DNA of 64,000 nucleotides from Saccharothrix deserti. Its GTDB lineage: Bacteria > Actinomycetota > Actinomycetes > Mycobacteriales > Pseudonocardiaceae. A program made the translations under genes and the position numbers. Below are positions 9,299 to 18,023 of the stretch, one piece after another. The stretch spans positions 1 through 64,000 of the forward strand of contig NZ_VKAB01000015.1 of NCBI RefSeq assembly GCF_009769385.1, given 5' to 3'. The stretch's first letter is position 1. Every line of letters begins with the position of its first letter. Below the pieces are notes generated by a model. The model did no database searches and was not told the DNA's origin. It saw only the letters and a program-made list of their open reading frames with translations.

Positions 9299-10381
9299 TC
9301 ACCCCAGTTCGCAGCCCACCAACACCGGTTCCGGGTGGAGTTCCACGCCGAACGCGGTCCGCACCCCGTCGCGCACCTCGCGCGCCAGGTCCAACAAGTC
9401 CTCGGTCGAAGCCCCGCCGCGGTTCGTCAACGCCAGCGTGTGCTTGCCCGACAACGCCACCCGGCCACCGGTCCCCTGGTAGCCGCGGGTGAAGCCGGCC
9501 CGCTCGATCAGCCACGCCGCCGACAGCTTCGAGAACCCGGCCCCCGCCGGGTAGGTCGGCACGTCCACGTGCGGACCCAAGCGCTCGGCGATGCGGATCA
9601 GCACCCCGGCCAACGTGGAGTCGTCCAGCAGCGGGTTGGTGAAGAACGAGCCCGCGCTCCACGTGTCGTGGTCGGTCGGGTCCAGCACCATGCCCTTGCC
9701 GCGCCGCAGTTCCAGCACCGCCTTGCGGGCCGCGTCGGCGGGCACCCGGTCGCCCGGCCCGACACCGAGCACCTTGGCCAGTTCGCCGTACCGGATCGGC
9801 GCGGACTGGCCGCCTGCGGTCAACGCGAACCGCGCCCGCAGCACCACCGCGTGGTCCGTGCCCTTGAGCACGCTCGTGCGGTACGCCAGCCCCAGACCGT
9901 CGGCGGGCACCTGGTGCACCCGGCCGGTGCGGCGGTCCAGCAGGTCGACCGACGTCAGGACCTGCGCGATCTCGACGCCGTACGCGCCGACGTTCTGCAC
10001 CGGCGTCGCCCCGACCAGGCCGGGGATGCCGGACAGGCACTCCAGCCCGCCCAATCCCTGCGCCACGGCCTCCGCGACGACCGAATCCCAGTCCTCGCCC
10101 GCCTCGACGGTGAGCTGCACGAGACCGTCGCCCAACGGGTCGAGCCGGCGGCCGGACGTGCCGACCTGCACCACGGTGCCGGTGAAACCGGTGTCCGCGA
10201 CCACGAGGTTCGAACCTCCGCCGAGCAGCAACAACGGCTCACCGGCCGCGTCCAACTCGCGCACGGCCTCGACCAACTCGGCGGCTGTGGTGGCGCGTGT
10301 GAACCTCGTCGCAGGGCCACCGAGCCGCAGCGTGGTGCACTCGGCCAGCGGCACACGGGCACTGGAGGGCGGGGTGGTCAC
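9299..10381 (-). CDS. murB: UDP-N-acetylenolpyruvoylglucosamine reductase
   Basis: Reduces UDP-GlcNAc-enolpyruvate to UDP-MurNAc with NADPH and FAD, the second committed step of peptidoglycan synthesis in the cytosol. The 360-residue product has TTLRLGGPA at the start of the FAD domain, LLLGGGSNLVVAD, GLECLSGIPGLVGATPVQN and YRTSVLKG. The C-terminal SAGSFFTNP contains the catalytic serine and lies near FSKLSAAWLIE. GTG at 10381 is chosen because it leaves 25 bp to the divergent DUF2505 gene and starts just before the conserved domain. The reading frame runs further upstream but would then cover that gene. Position matches Rv0482. Confidence 0.95.
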   Translation of the reverse strand: MTTPPSSARVPLAECTTLRLGGPATRFTRATTAAELVEAVRELDAAGEPLLLLGGGSNLVVADTGFTGTVVQVGTSGRRLDPLGDGLVQLTVEAGEDWDSVVAEAVAQGLGGLECLSGIPGLVGATPVQNVGAYGVEIAQVLTSVDLLDRRTGRVHQVPADGLGLAYRTSVLKGTDHAVVLRARFALTAGGQSAPIRYGELAKVLGVGPGDRVPADAARKAVLELRRGKGMVLDPTDHDTWSAGSFFTNPLLDDSTLAGVLIRIAERLGPHVDVPTYPAGAGFSKLSAAWLIERAGFTRGYQGTGGRVALSGKHTLALTNRGGASTEDLLDLAREVRDGVRTAFGVELHPEPVLVGCELG

Positions 10382-10406
10382 GACCGAGAACGGTAGCCTC
10401 CGCGAC

Positions 10407-10901
10407 ATGGCACGCCGCATCGAGCACCGAACCACGTCCCGCTGGCCCGCGCGCGACGTGTACGCAGCGCTGGTGAACGAGACGTACCTGCGCGACCGCC
10501 TGGCCGAGCTGGGCGGCACGGACCCGAAGCTGGTCGCCTTCACCACCACAGACGCCAGCACGTCGTACCAGCTCAGGCAGGGTGTGCCCGCCGACAAGCT
10601 GCCGTCGGTGGCACGTGGTCTGCTCGGCGGCGACCTCGTCATCGACCGCGCCGAGTCGTGGACCGAGGCGGGTTACGCGGGCACGGTCGAGGTGACGTTG
10701 ACCGGTGTTCCGGGCCGCCTGGACGGCACGATCACGCTCGCCGACACCGCGAATGGGAGCGAACTCACCCTCACGGGTCAGGTCAAGGTGGGCATCCCGC
10801 TCATGGGCGGCAAGCTGGAGGCGATGATCGCCGAGCAGGTGGCCCTGCTGCTGGACAAGGAAACCGAGTTCACCGCCGAATGGCTCGCACGCCGCGCCTA
10901 G
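10407..10901 (+). CDS. DUF2505 (START-like fold) protein
   Basis: A 164-residue protein of the DUF2505 family, related to the polyketide-cyclase/START lipid-binding fold. It runs from MARRIEHRTTSRWPARDVY to TAEWLARRA. Such proteins have a hydrophobic cavity, but no function is established for this family. It is divergent from murB, and its last 22 bases overlap the start of the methyltransferase-like gene, so those two are probably translated together. The ATG at 10407 gives the normal family N-terminus. Confidence 0.8.
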   Translation: MARRIEHRTTSRWPARDVYAALVNETYLRDRLAELGGTDPKLVAFTTTDASTSYQLRQGVPADKLPSVARGLLGGDLVIDRAESWTEAGYAGTVEVTLTGVPGRLDGTITLADTANGSELTLTGQVKVGIPLMGGKLEAMIAEQVALLLDKETEFTAEWLARRA

Positions 10902-11683
10902 CCGCGGGCCGGGCACGTGCGCTCGGCCTGCCCACGAGAGGCACCACCAACCCGAACCGGTTGCGCCGGGTCGACCGGTGGGTGGCGCACACCTACCGCG
11001 ACCTGTTGTCGCGGCCGGAACCGCTGGTGGTCGACCTCGGTTACGGGTCGTCCCCGGTCACGACGGTCGAGTTGGCGTCGAGGCTGCGCGCGGTCAACCC
11101 GGACGTCCGCGTGCTCGGTCTGGAGCTGGACGCGGAACGGGTCGCCGCGGGCAAGGAGGTCGCCGACCCGCCGTGGCTGGACTTCCGGCGGGGCGGGTTC
11201 GAGCTGGCCGGCGCCCGCCCGGTGCTGCTGCGCGCGTTCAACGTGCTGCGGCAGTACACCGAGGAGCAGGCGGCGGAGGCGTGGGACACCATGGTCGGCC
11301 GGCTCGCGCCGGGCGGGGTGCTGGTGGAGGGCACGTGCGACGAGATCGGCCGCCGCTGCAGCTGGGTCGCGTTGACCGCCGAAGGGGCGCGGACGTTCAC
11401 CTTGTCGTGCCTGCCGGCCGATCTGGAAACCCCGGGCGACCTCGCCGAACGGCTGCCGAAGGCGTTGATCCACCACAACGTGCCGGGTGAGAAGGTGCAC
11501 GCCCTGCTGAGCGAACTGGACGCGTGCTGGGCGACGTCCGCGCCTTACGCCCCGTACGGGCCGCGCGCCCGGTGGGTGGAATCGGTGCGGCTGCTGGCCG
11601 AGCGCGGTTGGCCGGTGCTGGACGACCGGCGGCGCTGGCGGCTCGGTGAGTTCACCGTGCCGTGGGACGTCGTCGCTCCGTGA
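10880..11683 (+). CDS. Class I methyltransferase-like protein
   Basis: A 267-residue protein with a Rossmann-type core: PEPLVVDLGYGSSPVT resembles SAM motif I, VRVLGLELDAERV motif II, and RLAPGGVLVEGTCDEIG the motif after strand 5. These fit a SAM-dependent methyltransferase, but the acceptor is unknown and the family is uncharacterised. The ATG at 10880 lies inside the end of the DUF2505 gene (22-bp overlap). Conserved next to murB in several actinomycetes as far as I recall. Confidence 0.68.
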   Translation: MARTPRLAAGRARALGLPTRGTTNPNRLRRVDRWVAHTYRDLLSRPEPLVVDLGYGSSPVTTVELASRLRAVNPDVRVLGLELDAERVAAGKEVADPPWLDFRRGGFELAGARPVLLRAFNVLRQYTEEQAAEAWDTMVGRLAPGGVLVEGTCDEIGRRCSWVALTAEGARTFTLSCLPADLETPGDLAERLPKALIHHNVPGEKVHALLSELDACWATSAPYAPYGPRARWVESVRLLAERGWPVLDDRRRWRLGEFTVPWDVVAP

Positions 11684-11749
11684 TCCCGAGCTGTGCGGGG
11701 TGGACCAGACCCGGTGCCGGCGGACGTGGCGAGGCCTAGGCTGTGCGGT

Positions 11750-12484
11750 GTGGATCACGCGGACTTCGTGAAGCACCTGAGGAACGAGTACGCCGCTCTG
11801 CGCGCCGCCGCGGTGGCCGCCGGGCCGGACGCGGAGGTGCCGACCTGTCCCGGGTGGTCGGTGAAGGACCTGGTGGACCACCTCGGGCGCACGCACTCCT
11901 GGGCGTTGCGGGCCCTGCACACGGCGGCGGACGCCGACCGACCGCGCCCCGACGAGCGTCCTTCCGACTGGGACGAACTGCTCGGCTGGTGGGACGCCAA
12001 GTTCACCGAGCTGGCGGACACGCTGGCCGGCAGCACGTCGAACACGCCCGCGTGGTCGTTCATCGGCCCCAAGACCTTCGGCTTCTGGTCCCGCCGGCAG
12101 GCGCACGAGACGGCGATCCACCGGCTGGACGCCGAGCACGCGCTGCACGGCGCCGGGGTGCCGTCGCTGCTGTTCGACGTGGAGTTCGCGGCCGACGGCA
12201 TCGACGAGTACCTGACCCGGATGCTGGTGCGCGCGGCCCAGCGCAAGCCGATCGAGCGGGCGGGCCGCGTGCTGTTCCACGCCGCCGACGCCGGTCGGGC
12301 CTGGGAGGTCCGGCTCACGCCCGGTGAGCCGCCGCAGGTCGGCCCGATCACCGATTCGGCCACCGACGAGGACGCGACCGTCGCGGGCACCGCCGACGCG
12401 GTGTACCGGGCGGTGTGGGGACGACCCAGCGGAGCCATCACATCGGGTGACAGGTCACTGCTGGACGGGCTCCCACGACCGTAG
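11750..12484 (+). CDS. Maleylpyruvate isomerase family protein (MDMPI)
   Basis: A 244-residue protein of the mycothiol-dependent maleylpyruvate isomerase / DinB-like four-helix family. The N-terminal signature is PTCPGWSVKDLVDHLGRTHSW (about residues 34-54). The putative metal-binding histidines are in DHLGRTH and later in QAHETAIHRLDAEHAL. Many actinomycetes carry dozens of paralogues; the true isomerase acts on maleylpyruvate with mycothiol as cofactor, but most members have unknown substrates. The GTG at 11750 starts the conserved helix. purU begins 11 bp after its stop. Confidence 0.82.
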   Translation: MDHADFVKHLRNEYAALRAAAVAAGPDAEVPTCPGWSVKDLVDHLGRTHSWALRALHTAADADRPRPDERPSDWDELLGWWDAKFTELADTLAGSTSNTPAWSFIGPKTFGFWSRRQAHETAIHRLDAEHALHGAGVPSLLFDVEFAADGIDEYLTRMLVRAAQRKPIERAGRVLFHAADAGRAWEVRLTPGEPPQVGPITDSATDEDATVAGTADAVYRAVWGRPSGAITSGDRSLLDGLPRP

Positions 12485-12495
12485 ATACTTCCGTC

Positions 12496-13374
12496 GTGCC
12501 TCTGCCTGAACGACGCTACGTGATCACCTTCGGCTGCCCGGACCGCACCGGCATCGTGGCCAGGATCTCCACGTTCCTGGCCGATCACGGAGGGTGGATC
12601 GTCGAGGCGGCCTACCACACGGACCCGACCACCAACTGGTTCTTCACCCGCCAGGAGGTGCGGGCGGACTCGCTGCCGTTCGACGTGGACGAGCTGCGGA
12701 CCCTGTTCGCCGAGGTGGCCCGCGACCTGGGCGCGCACCCCGGTTCGTGGCGGGTCACCGACACCGGCGAGCGCAGGCGGGTGGTGATCCTGGTGTCCAA
12801 GGAAGGGCACTGCCTGTACGACCTGCTGGGCCGGGTGGCGTCGCACGAGCTGGACGTCGACGTGTCGGCGGTGATCGGCAACCACGCCGACCTGGCCGGG
12901 ATCACCCGGGCGCACGGCATCCCGTTCCACCACGTGCCGTTCCCGCCGAACGACCCGGAGGGCAAGGCGGCGGCGTTCGCGCAGCTGCGGCAGCTGGTCG
13001 ACGCGCACGAGCCGCACGCGGTGGTGCTGGCGCGGTTCATGCAGATCCTGCCCGCGGAGCTGTGCGCGGACTGGGCCGGGCGGGCGCTGAACATCCACCA
13101 CAGCTTCCTGCCGTCGTTCGTCGGGGCGCGGCCGTACCACCAGGCGCACAGCCGCGGCGTGAAGCTGGTCGGCGCGACCTGCCACTACGTGACCGCGGAC
13201 CTGGACCAGGGCCCGATCGTGGAGCAGGACGTGATCCGGGTGGACCACACCGACTCCATCAACGACATGGTGCGCAAGGGCCGTGACATCGAGAAGGTCG
13301 TGCTGGCCCGCGGCCTGCGCTGGCACCTGGAGGACCGGGTGCTGGTGCACGGGAACCAGACCGTCATCTTCTAG
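12496..13374 (+). CDS. purU: Formyltetrahydrofolate deformylase
   Basis: Hydrolyses 10-formyl-THF to formate and THF, balancing one-carbon pools with purine synthesis. The 292 residues comprise an N-terminal ACT domain (YVITFGCPDRTGIVARI, 8-24) and a formyltransferase-like domain. The catalytic set of that fold is visible: Asn199 and His201 in LNIHHSFLPSF and Asp237 in ADLDQGP. GTG start at 12496. Full length. It follows the MDMPI gene by 11 bp, so read-through from that promoter is likely. Confidence 0.93.
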   Translation: MPLPERRYVITFGCPDRTGIVARISTFLADHGGWIVEAAYHTDPTTNWFFTRQEVRADSLPFDVDELRTLFAEVARDLGAHPGSWRVTDTGERRRVVILVSKEGHCLYDLLGRVASHELDVDVSAVIGNHADLAGITRAHGIPFHHVPFPPNDPEGKAAAFAQLRQLVDAHEPHAVVLARFMQILPAELCADWAGRALNIHHSFLPSFVGARPYHQAHSRGVKLVGATCHYVTADLDQGPIVEQDVIRVDHTDSINDMVRKGRDIEKVVLARGLRWHLEDRVLVHGNQTVIF

Positions 13375-13507
13375 GCTTTTCGCCTGCGTTTGCCTGCGTT
13401 CCGGCCGTCCGAAAAATTCTCCGAACTCGGTTGAACCGCTCCGGCGGTCTGTACGTGTCATGGGTGTCAGCCACTCGGCAAACACCCGGACAAAACGGAG
13501 AATTCCC

Positions 13508-14200
13508 ATGCTGCGCAAGCATGTCGCGTCCCTTGCCGCCCTCATCGCCTTCGGCGCCCTGGCCCTGTCGGCCTGCGGCACGAGCGGTGCGGCCCAACCG
13601 ACGCCCCGGCCGCAGCCCCAGAACCAGCAGGAACAGCAGGAACAGCAGGAGAGCGGCAGCTCGGAGGTGTCGTTCCTGTCCGGGACGGCGCGTTCCAACA
13701 AGGCCGACCAGACGACCGGCGACCTCGCGCCGAAATCCGCGCCGCAGGACGTGAAGAACAAATGGGTGCAGTTGCGCGCCACTTCCGCCGGCGCGTTGAA
13801 CCCGGTCGTGGTGAACGGCGCGGGAATGACGCTCTACCGCTTCGACAACGACGACGCGAACCCGTCGAAGGCCACCTGCAACGGTGACTGCGCGAAGACG
13901 TGGCCGCCGGTCACCATCGCCAAGGGCGGCAAGGTGTTCATCGCCGGCATCGCCAAGGAGGACGTCGGTTTCGTCAAGCGGGACGACGGCCAGACCCAGC
14001 TCACCATCGGCGGGTGGCCAGTCTACCTGTTCAGCAAGGACACCAAGCCCGGTGACACGCTCGGCCAGGGCGTCGGCGGCACGTGGTTCGGCGTCACGCC
14101 GGACGGTCGGAAGGCGGGCGGCACGCCCGTCACCACCAACCCGTCCGCGCCGTCCACACCTGCGGTCAAGCCCGCCACGTCGGCGACCCTGCTCTCCTGA
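13508..14200 (+). CDS. Secreted-repeat lipoprotein (Lipoprotein_15 family)
   Basis: A 230-residue exported lipoprotein. Signal peptide and lipobox ALSAC (about 18-22) are followed by a Gln-rich spacer (QNQQEQQEQQE). Two family repeats follow: GAGMTLYRFDNDDANPS with CNGDCAKTWPP, then GGWPVYLFSKDTKPGD with GQGVGGTWF. The two-Cys pattern of the first repeat and the Trp-Pro motif are typical. Function in the family is unknown; it is often near redox or copper genes elsewhere. ATG at 13508 has GGAG 9 bp upstream. Confidence 0.82.
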   Translation: MLRKHVASLAALIAFGALALSACGTSGAAQPTPRPQPQNQQEQQEQQESGSSEVSFLSGTARSNKADQTTGDLAPKSAPQDVKNKWVQLRATSAGALNPVVVNGAGMTLYRFDNDDANPSKATCNGDCAKTWPPVTIAKGGKVFIAGIAKEDVGFVKRDDGQTQLTIGGWPVYLFSKDTKPGDTLGQGVGGTWFGVTPDGRKAGGTPVTTNPSAPSTPAVKPATSATLLS

Positions 14201-14345
14201 GCGTTGAACTCAGACCCCCTGAGTGTTCGACTCTCGGCTCCTGAATGTAGGACTCTCGCGAGAGTCCTACATTCAGGAGCCGAGAGTCCTACATTCGCGT
14301 TGCGTGTGTCCTACGTTCAGGACCCCCGAGTTGAACGCTCGGCAC
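14201..14345. repeat. Intergenic palindrome element, copy 1
   Basis: A perfect 60-bp palindrome (30-bp arms 14229-14258 and 14259-14288) centred on CTCTCG/CGAGAG. GTGTGTCCTACGTTC-type words and GTTGAACGCTC follow. The word GAGTGTTCGACTCTCG at 14221 recurs at 56704. It lies at the 3' end of the lipoprotein gene and can act as a terminator. The same words recur at 27.2 and 56.6 kb. Confidence 0.8.
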
Positions 14346-14403
14346 GGTTCAGCACGGTTCAGCACGGCGGGTTCCGGGCCGCGCCAGGCCGTAGGCTGCG
14401 CCG

Positions 14404-15477
14404 GTGCGCACCGAGTTCACCGATCTCGACCAGGTCCGCGCGGCGGATGATCTGAAGCACGCCGTGCTCGTTGGGCTCGACCTGAGTGAAGAGGACCTGC
14501 GCGTGCCGATGGACGGCGCGCTGTTCCTCGGCTGCACGCTCTCGCCGGTCGGCCAGCGGCGTGCGGCGGCGGCCGGTGCGCTGGTGTTCCCGGCGATCCC
14601 GGACCTGCCGTACGACGTGTACCGGTCGCGGCTCTACACGCCGGCCGAGCTGTTCGCCGGCTTCGACCCGGCCGACCCGGTCTCGTACGCCGACACCCCC
14701 GACGCCCTGATCTACCAGCACAGCCGCACGCAGGGGCACAACCCGGACCCGTTGCACGCGCTGGCCGAACGCCTGCACGACCACGCGATCACCGAGGCGT
14801 TGGCGGACGCGCTGTCCGAACGGCCGGTCGCCGTGATGGGCGGGCACGCGCTGGGACGTGACACGGACGGCTACCGCCGGGCCGTGGGGCTGGGCGCGGC
14901 GCTCGGCGCGGCCGGGTTCACCGTGCTGACCGGCGGCGGGCCCGGCGTGATGGAGGCCGTACCGCTGGGCGTGCGGGCGGGTGTGGCCGACTCGATCCTG
15001 AAAGACCTGGCCAGAGCCCCGAAGTTCGGTGCCGACGCCGAGTCCGTCGGCCGCTGGATCGCCGCGTGCCCCACCGACCTGCCGACGTTCGACCGGCCGC
15101 GCACCATCGGCATCCCGACCTGGTTCTACGGCCACGAGCCGCCGAACCCCGCGTGCGAGCTGCACGCCAAGTACTTCGCCAACTCGGTCCGCGAAGACGG
15201 CCTGCTCACCATCGCCACCGGCGGAATCATCTACACGCCGGGCAGCGCGGGCACCGTGCAGGAGGTCTTCCAGGACTACTGCCAGAACCACTACGGCTCG
15301 GTCGGCCCGGCCGCGCCGATGGTGTTCCTGGGCAAGGACTTCTGGGTCGACGAGGTACCGGCCGCGCCGCTGGTCCAGCAGCTGGCCCGGGGACGGGACG
15401 CCGAACGCTGGATCCTGGTCACCGACGACACCGACGAGGCCGTCAGCTTCCTCCGGGGCTACTCGAACCCGCCCTGA
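14404..15477 (+). CDS. LOG-family nucleotide-binding protein
   Basis: A 357-residue Rossmann-fold protein of the LOG (lysine decarboxylase-like) superfamily. The C-terminal two thirds hold VAVMGGHALGRDT, TVLTGGGPGVMEAVPLG (about 178-195) and TPGSAGTVQEVFQ, the variant of PGGxGTxxE. LOG proteins release cytokinin-like bases from nucleoside monophosphates. Long forms like this are uncharacterised, and the altered PGSAGT motif makes an assigned reaction unsafe. The N-terminal ~100 residues include LGCTLSPVGQRRAAAAGALV and are not typical of short LOGs. GTG start just after the palindrome element. Confidence 0.75.
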   Translation: MRTEFTDLDQVRAADDLKHAVLVGLDLSEEDLRVPMDGALFLGCTLSPVGQRRAAAAGALVFPAIPDLPYDVYRSRLYTPAELFAGFDPADPVSYADTPDALIYQHSRTQGHNPDPLHALAERLHDHAITEALADALSERPVAVMGGHALGRDTDGYRRAVGLGAALGAAGFTVLTGGGPGVMEAVPLGVRAGVADSILKDLARAPKFGADAESVGRWIAACPTDLPTFDRPRTIGIPTWFYGHEPPNPACELHAKYFANSVREDGLLTIATGGIIYTPGSAGTVQEVFQDYCQNHYGSVGPAAPMVFLGKDFWVDEVPAAPLVQQLARGRDAERWILVTDDTDEAVSFLRGYSNPP

Positions 15478-15487
15478 GCCGCGGGCG

Positions 15488-16597
15488 TCAGCGGAAACCG
15501 AGCTGCCTGAGCACCACGGCCGCACGCCGCTCCACGTACGCCCGCCCGTACTTCCGGATCAGCGCCAGGTAGAACAGCGGGGGTCCCACCGACGACCAGT
15601 TGTCCCGCCGCTCCTCCGACAGCAGCATGCGCACGACCGGGGCGACCTCGAACTTCTCGAACTCCATCCGGTCGTGCTCCCACTTGTCCGGCACGCCCCT
15701 CGACCGGCGCTCCAGCAGATCCGCACCGGTCAGGTCGTGCATGAACGCGACGAACAGCGCACCCCACTGCTGCCGCTGGGTGTCGATGGTGAACGCGATC
15801 AGCTCCAGGTGGTACTCCGACTCGTCGACCGCCAGTTCCTCGACGATGCCGCGCCGCATCACGTCGTAGAGGTTGGGCGCGGATCGGCCACGCGAATCCA
15901 GCTGCCGCGACAGCGCCTCGTTCGCCGACGAGCTCCAAGTGCCGGGCTGCGACCCGACACGGGCACTCCGCTGCTGCACCACGAGCAGGTTGTCCGCCGT
16001 GACGACGGCGACGTTCGTGCCGAAGCTGCAGTTGAGGAAGTCGGGCACGTCCAGCGGCGACGTCGATGCCAGGTAGCGGCTGCGCGGTGTGGTGCCATCG
16101 GCGAACTCCCGGTCGAGCTGTTGCGCGGCCAGGAAGGTGTAGTAGTCGGCGGGCCGCAGTCGCAGCGCCACCTCCGGCGACTCGTCGAGGGCGGTGCGGC
16201 TCGCGGTGAACGAGGTGACGGCGTAGTTCGGGCCGTTCCAGAACGAGTGCTCGCCCGCGTCACGCCTGCGTTCCTGCTCGGCTGCCACTTCGTCACGCCA
16301 GGCGGCCATCTCATCGGGCAGCACGACCGGAGCGGGGTCGACCACCACCCGCACCGACTGCTCGTTGATGACCTGCTCACCGTCACCTTCGACAACCACC
16401 ATCGGGCATTTCAGCGGCCCGATCCGGAACTCCTCCTGCTGTTCGGGCAGCCCGCCCCGGGCCACCATGCGCCGCACCCTCCGTCCGACCCGCGAACGGC
16501 GGTCCTTGAGGTAGTCCTCGAAGAACACGGTCAGCACGAGCCCCATCACGGCTCCGAGGACCAAACCGGCTACTCCCGATCCCAGGTCCACCCACAT
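15488..16597 (-). CDS. Membrane-anchored protein with Nudix-like core
   Basis: A 369-residue protein. Residues 4-26 (LGSGVAGLVLGAVMGLVLTV) form one transmembrane helix, and the rest should be cytosolic. The segment from about 205 reads AVVTADNLLVVQQRSARVG, then WSSSANEALSR, then RRGIVEELAVDE, then a strand region. This resembles a Nudix hydrolase in which the GX5EX7REUXEEXGU box is kept only as RGIVEEL. Catalysis is therefore doubtful. It is convergent with the LOG gene (10 bp between stops) and starts 7 bp after the YbaK gene stop, in one transcript with it. Confidence 0.6.
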   Translation of the reverse strand: MWVDLGSGVAGLVLGAVMGLVLTVFFEDYLKDRRSRVGRRVRRMVARGGLPEQQEEFRIGPLKCPMVVVEGDGEQVINEQSVRVVVDPAPVVLPDEMAAWRDEVAAEQERRRDAGEHSFWNGPNYAVTSFTASRTALDESPEVALRLRPADYYTFLAAQQLDREFADGTTPRSRYLASTSPLDVPDFLNCSFGTNVAVVTADNLLVVQQRSARVGSQPGTWSSSANEALSRQLDSRGRSAPNLYDVMRRGIVEELAVDESEYHLELIAFTIDTQRQQWGALFVAFMHDLTGADLLERRSRGVPDKWEHDRMEFEKFEVAPVVRMLLSEERRDNWSSVGPPLFYLALIRKYGRAYVERRAAVVLRQLGFR

Positions 16598-16604
16598 CCC
16601 CCGT

Positions 16605-17153
16605 TCAGCGGGCCAGGCCCTCCACGACTTCGGCGCCCGGCAGCTTCGCCAGCACCTCGCCGGACACCAACAGTTTGCTGCCCCGGATGCCGCTGCCGAT
16701 CACCAGTTCCGGCGCGGACGCCACCTCGGGCGACAGCAGCACGGGCCAGTCCTCGGGCAGGCCGACGGGCGTGATGCCGCCGTACTCCATACCGCTGAGC
16801 GACACAGCGTCGTCCATCGGCGCGAACGACGCCTTACGCGCGTCCAGCCGACGCCGGACGACACCGTTCACGTCGGCCCGTGTCGTCGCCAGCACCACGC
16901 ACGCCGCGTACCGGATGGTGTCGCCGCGCTTGCCCGCGACGACGACGCAGTTCGCCGACGCCTCCAACGGCGAGCCGTAGTGCGCGCAGAACTCGGCCGT
17001 GTCCGCCAACGTGGGGTCGATCTCCGCGACCGCGAACCGCGCGCCGTCAACCATCGACCGGAGTGCGGCGGCGACCGGTTCCGCGACCAGGTCCAGCCGG
17101 TCCAGCGCGGGCACGGGGGTCAGGGTTCCAGCGATGGTCCACACACCGACCAT
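16605..17153 (-). CDS. YbaK/EbsC-type aminoacyl-tRNA deacylase-like protein
   Basis: A 182-residue protein with the YbaK/ProX fold, in which homologues hydrolyse mischarged Cys- or Ala-tRNA(Pro). The core reads EASANCVVVAGKRGD and YAACVVLATTRADVNGVV, and the later GITPVGLPEDWPVLL matches the family GGxxPxG loop region. The invariant lysine position appears as RKASF (about 117). Which tRNA is edited cannot be told. Divergent from the MerR-type gene with a shared 70-bp promoter region. Confidence 0.8.
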   Translation of the reverse strand: MVGVWTIAGTLTPVPALDRLDLVAEPVAAALRSMVDGARFAVAEIDPTLADTAEFCAHYGSPLEASANCVVVAGKRGDTIRYAACVVLATTRADVNGVVRRRLDARKASFAPMDDAVSLSGMEYGGITPVGLPEDWPVLLSPEVASAPELVIGSGIRGSKLLVSGEVLAKLPGAEVVEGLAR

Positions 17154-17166
17154 CCTGCCGGCTCGC

Positions 17167-17197
17167 TTGACGTTGACGTTACGTCAACCTCTACCGT
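17167..17197 (+). promoter_or_regulatory. MerR-type promoter with dyad operator
   Basis: A -35 TTGACG (17167-17172) and -10 TACCGT (17192-17197) are set 19 bp apart, the long spacer used by MerR regulators. A perfect 17-bp palindrome GTTGACGTTACGTCAAC (17172-17188) sits in the spacer. The MerR-family start codon follows at 17224 after AGGGAGGG. This points to autoregulation. Confidence 0.72.
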
Positions 17198-17223
17198 GGT
17201 CGGCGCAGGGAGGGAGCACGGTC

Positions 17224-17982
17224 ATGGCCTGGTCGATCGCGCAGGTCGCGCGGATGTCGAAGGTGACTTCGCGGACGCTGCGGCACTACGACGCGATCGG
17301 CCTGCTCGAACCGGCGTGGATCGGCGGCAACGGCTACCGGTACTACGAGCGCGAGCAGTTGCTCAAGCTCCAGCAGATCCTGCTGCTGCGCGACCTGGGA
17401 CTCGGCCTCGACACCGTCGCCGAAGTCCTGGACGGGCGGCACCGGACGGTCGACGTGCTGCGCAACCACGCGCGGTGGCTGGCCGCCGAGCAGGAACGGT
17501 TGGCGAGCCTGGCCCGGACCGTCTCCCGGACGATCGAGGAACTGGAAGGGGGTGACCGCATGAAGATGGAAGAGCTGTTCGACGGCTTCGACGCCGACCG
17601 CCAGGCCCGCTACGAGGCGGAACTGGTGGAGCGCTACGGCGACCAGGCGCAGGAGCACATCGACCAGAGCAAGAGCCGGATGCAGGGCTGGAACAAGGCC
17701 GACGCCGACGGGTTCATGGCGGAGTGGTAGGCGATCTACCAGGCCTACGCCGAACTGTTCGACGCCGGTGTCGCGGTGGACGCGCCGCAAGCTCTGGACG
17801 TGACCGACCGGCACCACCGGTGGGTGTGCCGGAGTTGGACGCCGAACCGGGACTCGTACACGGGTCTTGGTCAGCTCTACGTCGACTCGCCGGAGTTCAA
17901 GGCGCAGTTCGACGCGCACGCCGAGGGTTTCGGCGAGTACGTCCGCGACGCGATCGCGGCGTACGCCCAGGTCCGGCTCTGA
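17224..17982 (+). pseudogene. TipA-like MerR regulator split by an in-frame amber codon
   Basis: Codons 1-168 encode a MerR helix-turn-helix (MAWSIAQVARMSKVTSRTLR), a coiled coil, and the start of a TipAS drug-binding domain (EELFDGFDADRQARYEAELV). A TAG at 17728-17730 stops it after FMAEW. The same frame continues without a shift for another 83 codons that complete the TipAS domain: AIYQAYAELFDAGV, DRHHRWVCRSWTPN, LYVDSPEFKAQF, then TGA at 17980-17982. Relatives usually have Glu where the TAG stands, so a single GAG to TAG change explains it. Either a recent pseudogene, a truncated working regulator, or a sequencing error. Intact family members activate their own gene on binding thiopeptides or similar ligands. 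Confidence 0.8.
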
Positions 17983-18023
17983 GGAAGTCCACGGGGAGGT
18001 GCACATCCCCGTGGACTGGGGTC

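Noticed and set aside
9299..10642. 447-residue version of MurB
   Set aside because: The extra N-terminus would overlap the whole start of the divergent DUF2505 gene and matches no MurB; the GTG at 10381 gives the normal length.
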